From positions 1 to 7,468 of the forward strand of contig CAIMNF010000175.1 of assembly GCA_903842755.1 (NCBI GenBank): 7,468 nucleotides of DNA, read 5' to 3'. The notes under the pieces were generated by a model. That model had not been told where the DNA came from, did not search any database, and was given only the letters and a program-made list of their open reading frames with translations. This document shows positions 6,630 to 7,468 of the stretch, piece after piece. Numbering within the stretch: position 1 is the stretch's first letter; each line of letters starts with the position of its first letter. This stretch comes from Oligoflexia bacterium. Lineage in GTDB: Bacteria > Bdellovibrionota > UBA1018 > CAIMNF01. Position numbers and translations under genes: made by a program.

Positions 6630-7468
6630 AACTTTTTCCTGCGGACCCAGATCACAATGCCTGCGATTGCAATAAAGAGCGGCACAAAAATTACACTGAT
6701 CAAGAAAATAGCGGTACCTTGGTTTTGTGAAAGCTCGATTTTACCCGCGTCGTCTTCTTTCGCGCGGATCGAAATCATGCTTTCGTCCTCTAAGGCCCAG
6801 CTCACTGAATTGAGGAATAAATCTGAGTTTCCACCAAACCTAGAATAATTGTTTGTTCCAAACTGAGAAGAACCGAAAAGAACAATGCGGGTTTCTTTGG
6901 TCGCGGTGGATCCTGACTTTTTGCCGCTGACTGCTGCAGCAACGGTCAAGGGACCTTGAATATCTTTCCCTTCGTCATATTTAACGGAACCCTTGGCGAT
7001 TGACCCCATATCGGTTTCGCCCCATGACTTAGGCGAAGTTTTCGCTAGCCAAACGGTTTTTAATCCGTCTGGAGCAGGCGAAGTTAAATCTACAGGACGA
7101 GAGAATGGAAAATAGCTAGGTTGCTTGAACTCTTTGGTAATGGAGTGATCCGTATTGTAAGTGGCAACGATGGGTACCGAAGCATCCACTCCCAAGCGAG
7201 TAGAGAAAGGATCAATATTCAAAGCAGTTTTGACGACTAGCCCCCAATTTTTAAGCAGATTTTTTAGTTCGTCTAGCTTATCGCTTTGAGTAAGAGTTGC
7301 GTCGATTCCTACAACCAATCGCCCACCCTGATCCAAAAAGCCCGTAAGAGCTTTAATTTCTGTAGGGAAAAAAGCTTTATTTGGCCCTAAAATAACGACG
7401 ACGGTACAGTCAGCAGGAATAGCGGATTCTTGAGGAAGAGTGATTTCCTTTACCTCGTAGGCTTGGTC
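6626..7468 (-). CDS. GldG-family ABC transporter accessory protein, C-terminal part (N-terminus beyond right edge)
   Basis: The frame is open to the right edge, giving 280 residues of the C-terminal part. It belongs to the ABC-type uncharacterised transport system/GldG family (ABC_transp_aux type). Evidence is the segment VVVILGPNKAFFPTEIKAL (visible residues 23-41) followed by LDQGGRLVVGID. This is the Rossmann-like region where these proteins place the remark that a value lies on a raised floor, near the typical Gly-rich turn. VLFGSSQFGTNNYSRFGGNSD and LNSVSWAL downstream match the family's second conserved block, and a single C-terminal transmembrane helix (about 251-273) ends in VRRKKL facing the cytoplasm. 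Family members sit beside an ATPase and an ABC-2 permease (GldA, GldF in gliding Bacteroidetes). Outside that group the exported substrate is unknown, so gliding should not be assumed. The last codon overlaps the DUF4340 start by 4 nt. An internal TTG at 7334-7336 is not the start, since the conserved sequence continues upstream of it. Confidence 0.85.
   Translation of the reverse strand, partial: DQAYEVKEITLPQESAIPADCTVVVILGPNKAFFPTEIKALTGFLDQGGRLVVGIDATLTQSDKLDELKNLLKNWGLVVKTALNIDPFSTRLGVDASVPIVATYNTDHSITKEFKQPSYFPFSRPVDLTSPAPDGLKTVWLAKTSPKSWGETDMGSIAKGSVKYDEGKDIQGPLTVAAAVSGKKSGSTATKETRIVLFGSSQFGTNNYSRFGGNSDLFLNSVSWALEDESMISIRAKEDDAGKIELSQNQGTAIFLISVIFVPLFIAIAGIVIWVRRKKL

Noticed and set aside
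7334..7336. TTG as start of a 236-residue protein
   Set aside because: The same frame is open for 44 further codons to the window edge and carries conserved family sequence, so the gene is simply cut by the window.

Overview
Every gene in this window is on the minus strand, and coding density is high: the only gaps are 39, 165 and 63 nt (the 165-nt gap is measured from the preferred start at 1828). Base composition is moderate, with AT-rich intergenic stretches. No tRNA, rRNA, CRISPR array, insertion sequence or phage gene was seen. The gene set (GldG-type ABC accessory protein, DUF4340 protein, Yip1-like membrane protein, bacterial metG, secreted papain-like protease, malate synthase A) fits a Gram-negative bacterium. 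Bdellovibrionota or another deltaproteobacteria-like lineage is a reasonable guess, but it rests on gene content and style rather than on any marker gene.

Read in the direction of transcription (right to left), the window opens inside a GldG-family protein whose N-terminus lies past the right edge. It overlaps by 4 nt (ATGA) a DUF4340 protein, which overlaps by 19 nt a Yip1-like membrane protein, which overlaps by 4 nt (ATGA) methionyl-tRNA synthetase (metG). These four are almost certainly one translationally coupled operon. The ATPase and permease that GldG-type proteins serve would be expected beyond the right edge. A fifth gene follows metG after 39 nt. It encodes an exported protein of unknown function whose His-then-Cys motif order resembles circularly permuted papain-fold (NlpC/P60-like or DUF4105-like) enzymes.

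A gap with a candidate promoter then precedes a secreted papain-family (C1-type) cysteine protease with an intact Gln/Cys/His/Asn set but almost no propeptide. Its best start codon is separated from a strong Shine-Dalgarno sequence by a small GC-rich hairpin, an unusual arrangement. After a 63-nt gap holding a weak inverted repeat, the window ends inside aceB (malate synthase A), of which the first 243 codons are present. aceB runs open to the left edge.

The most interesting points are two adjacent genes for exported proteins that look like unrelated thiol enzymes, the hairpin-spaced ribosome binding site, and metG being locked by start/stop overlap into an ABC-transport accessory operon. None of these amounts to a clearly new system on sequence alone.
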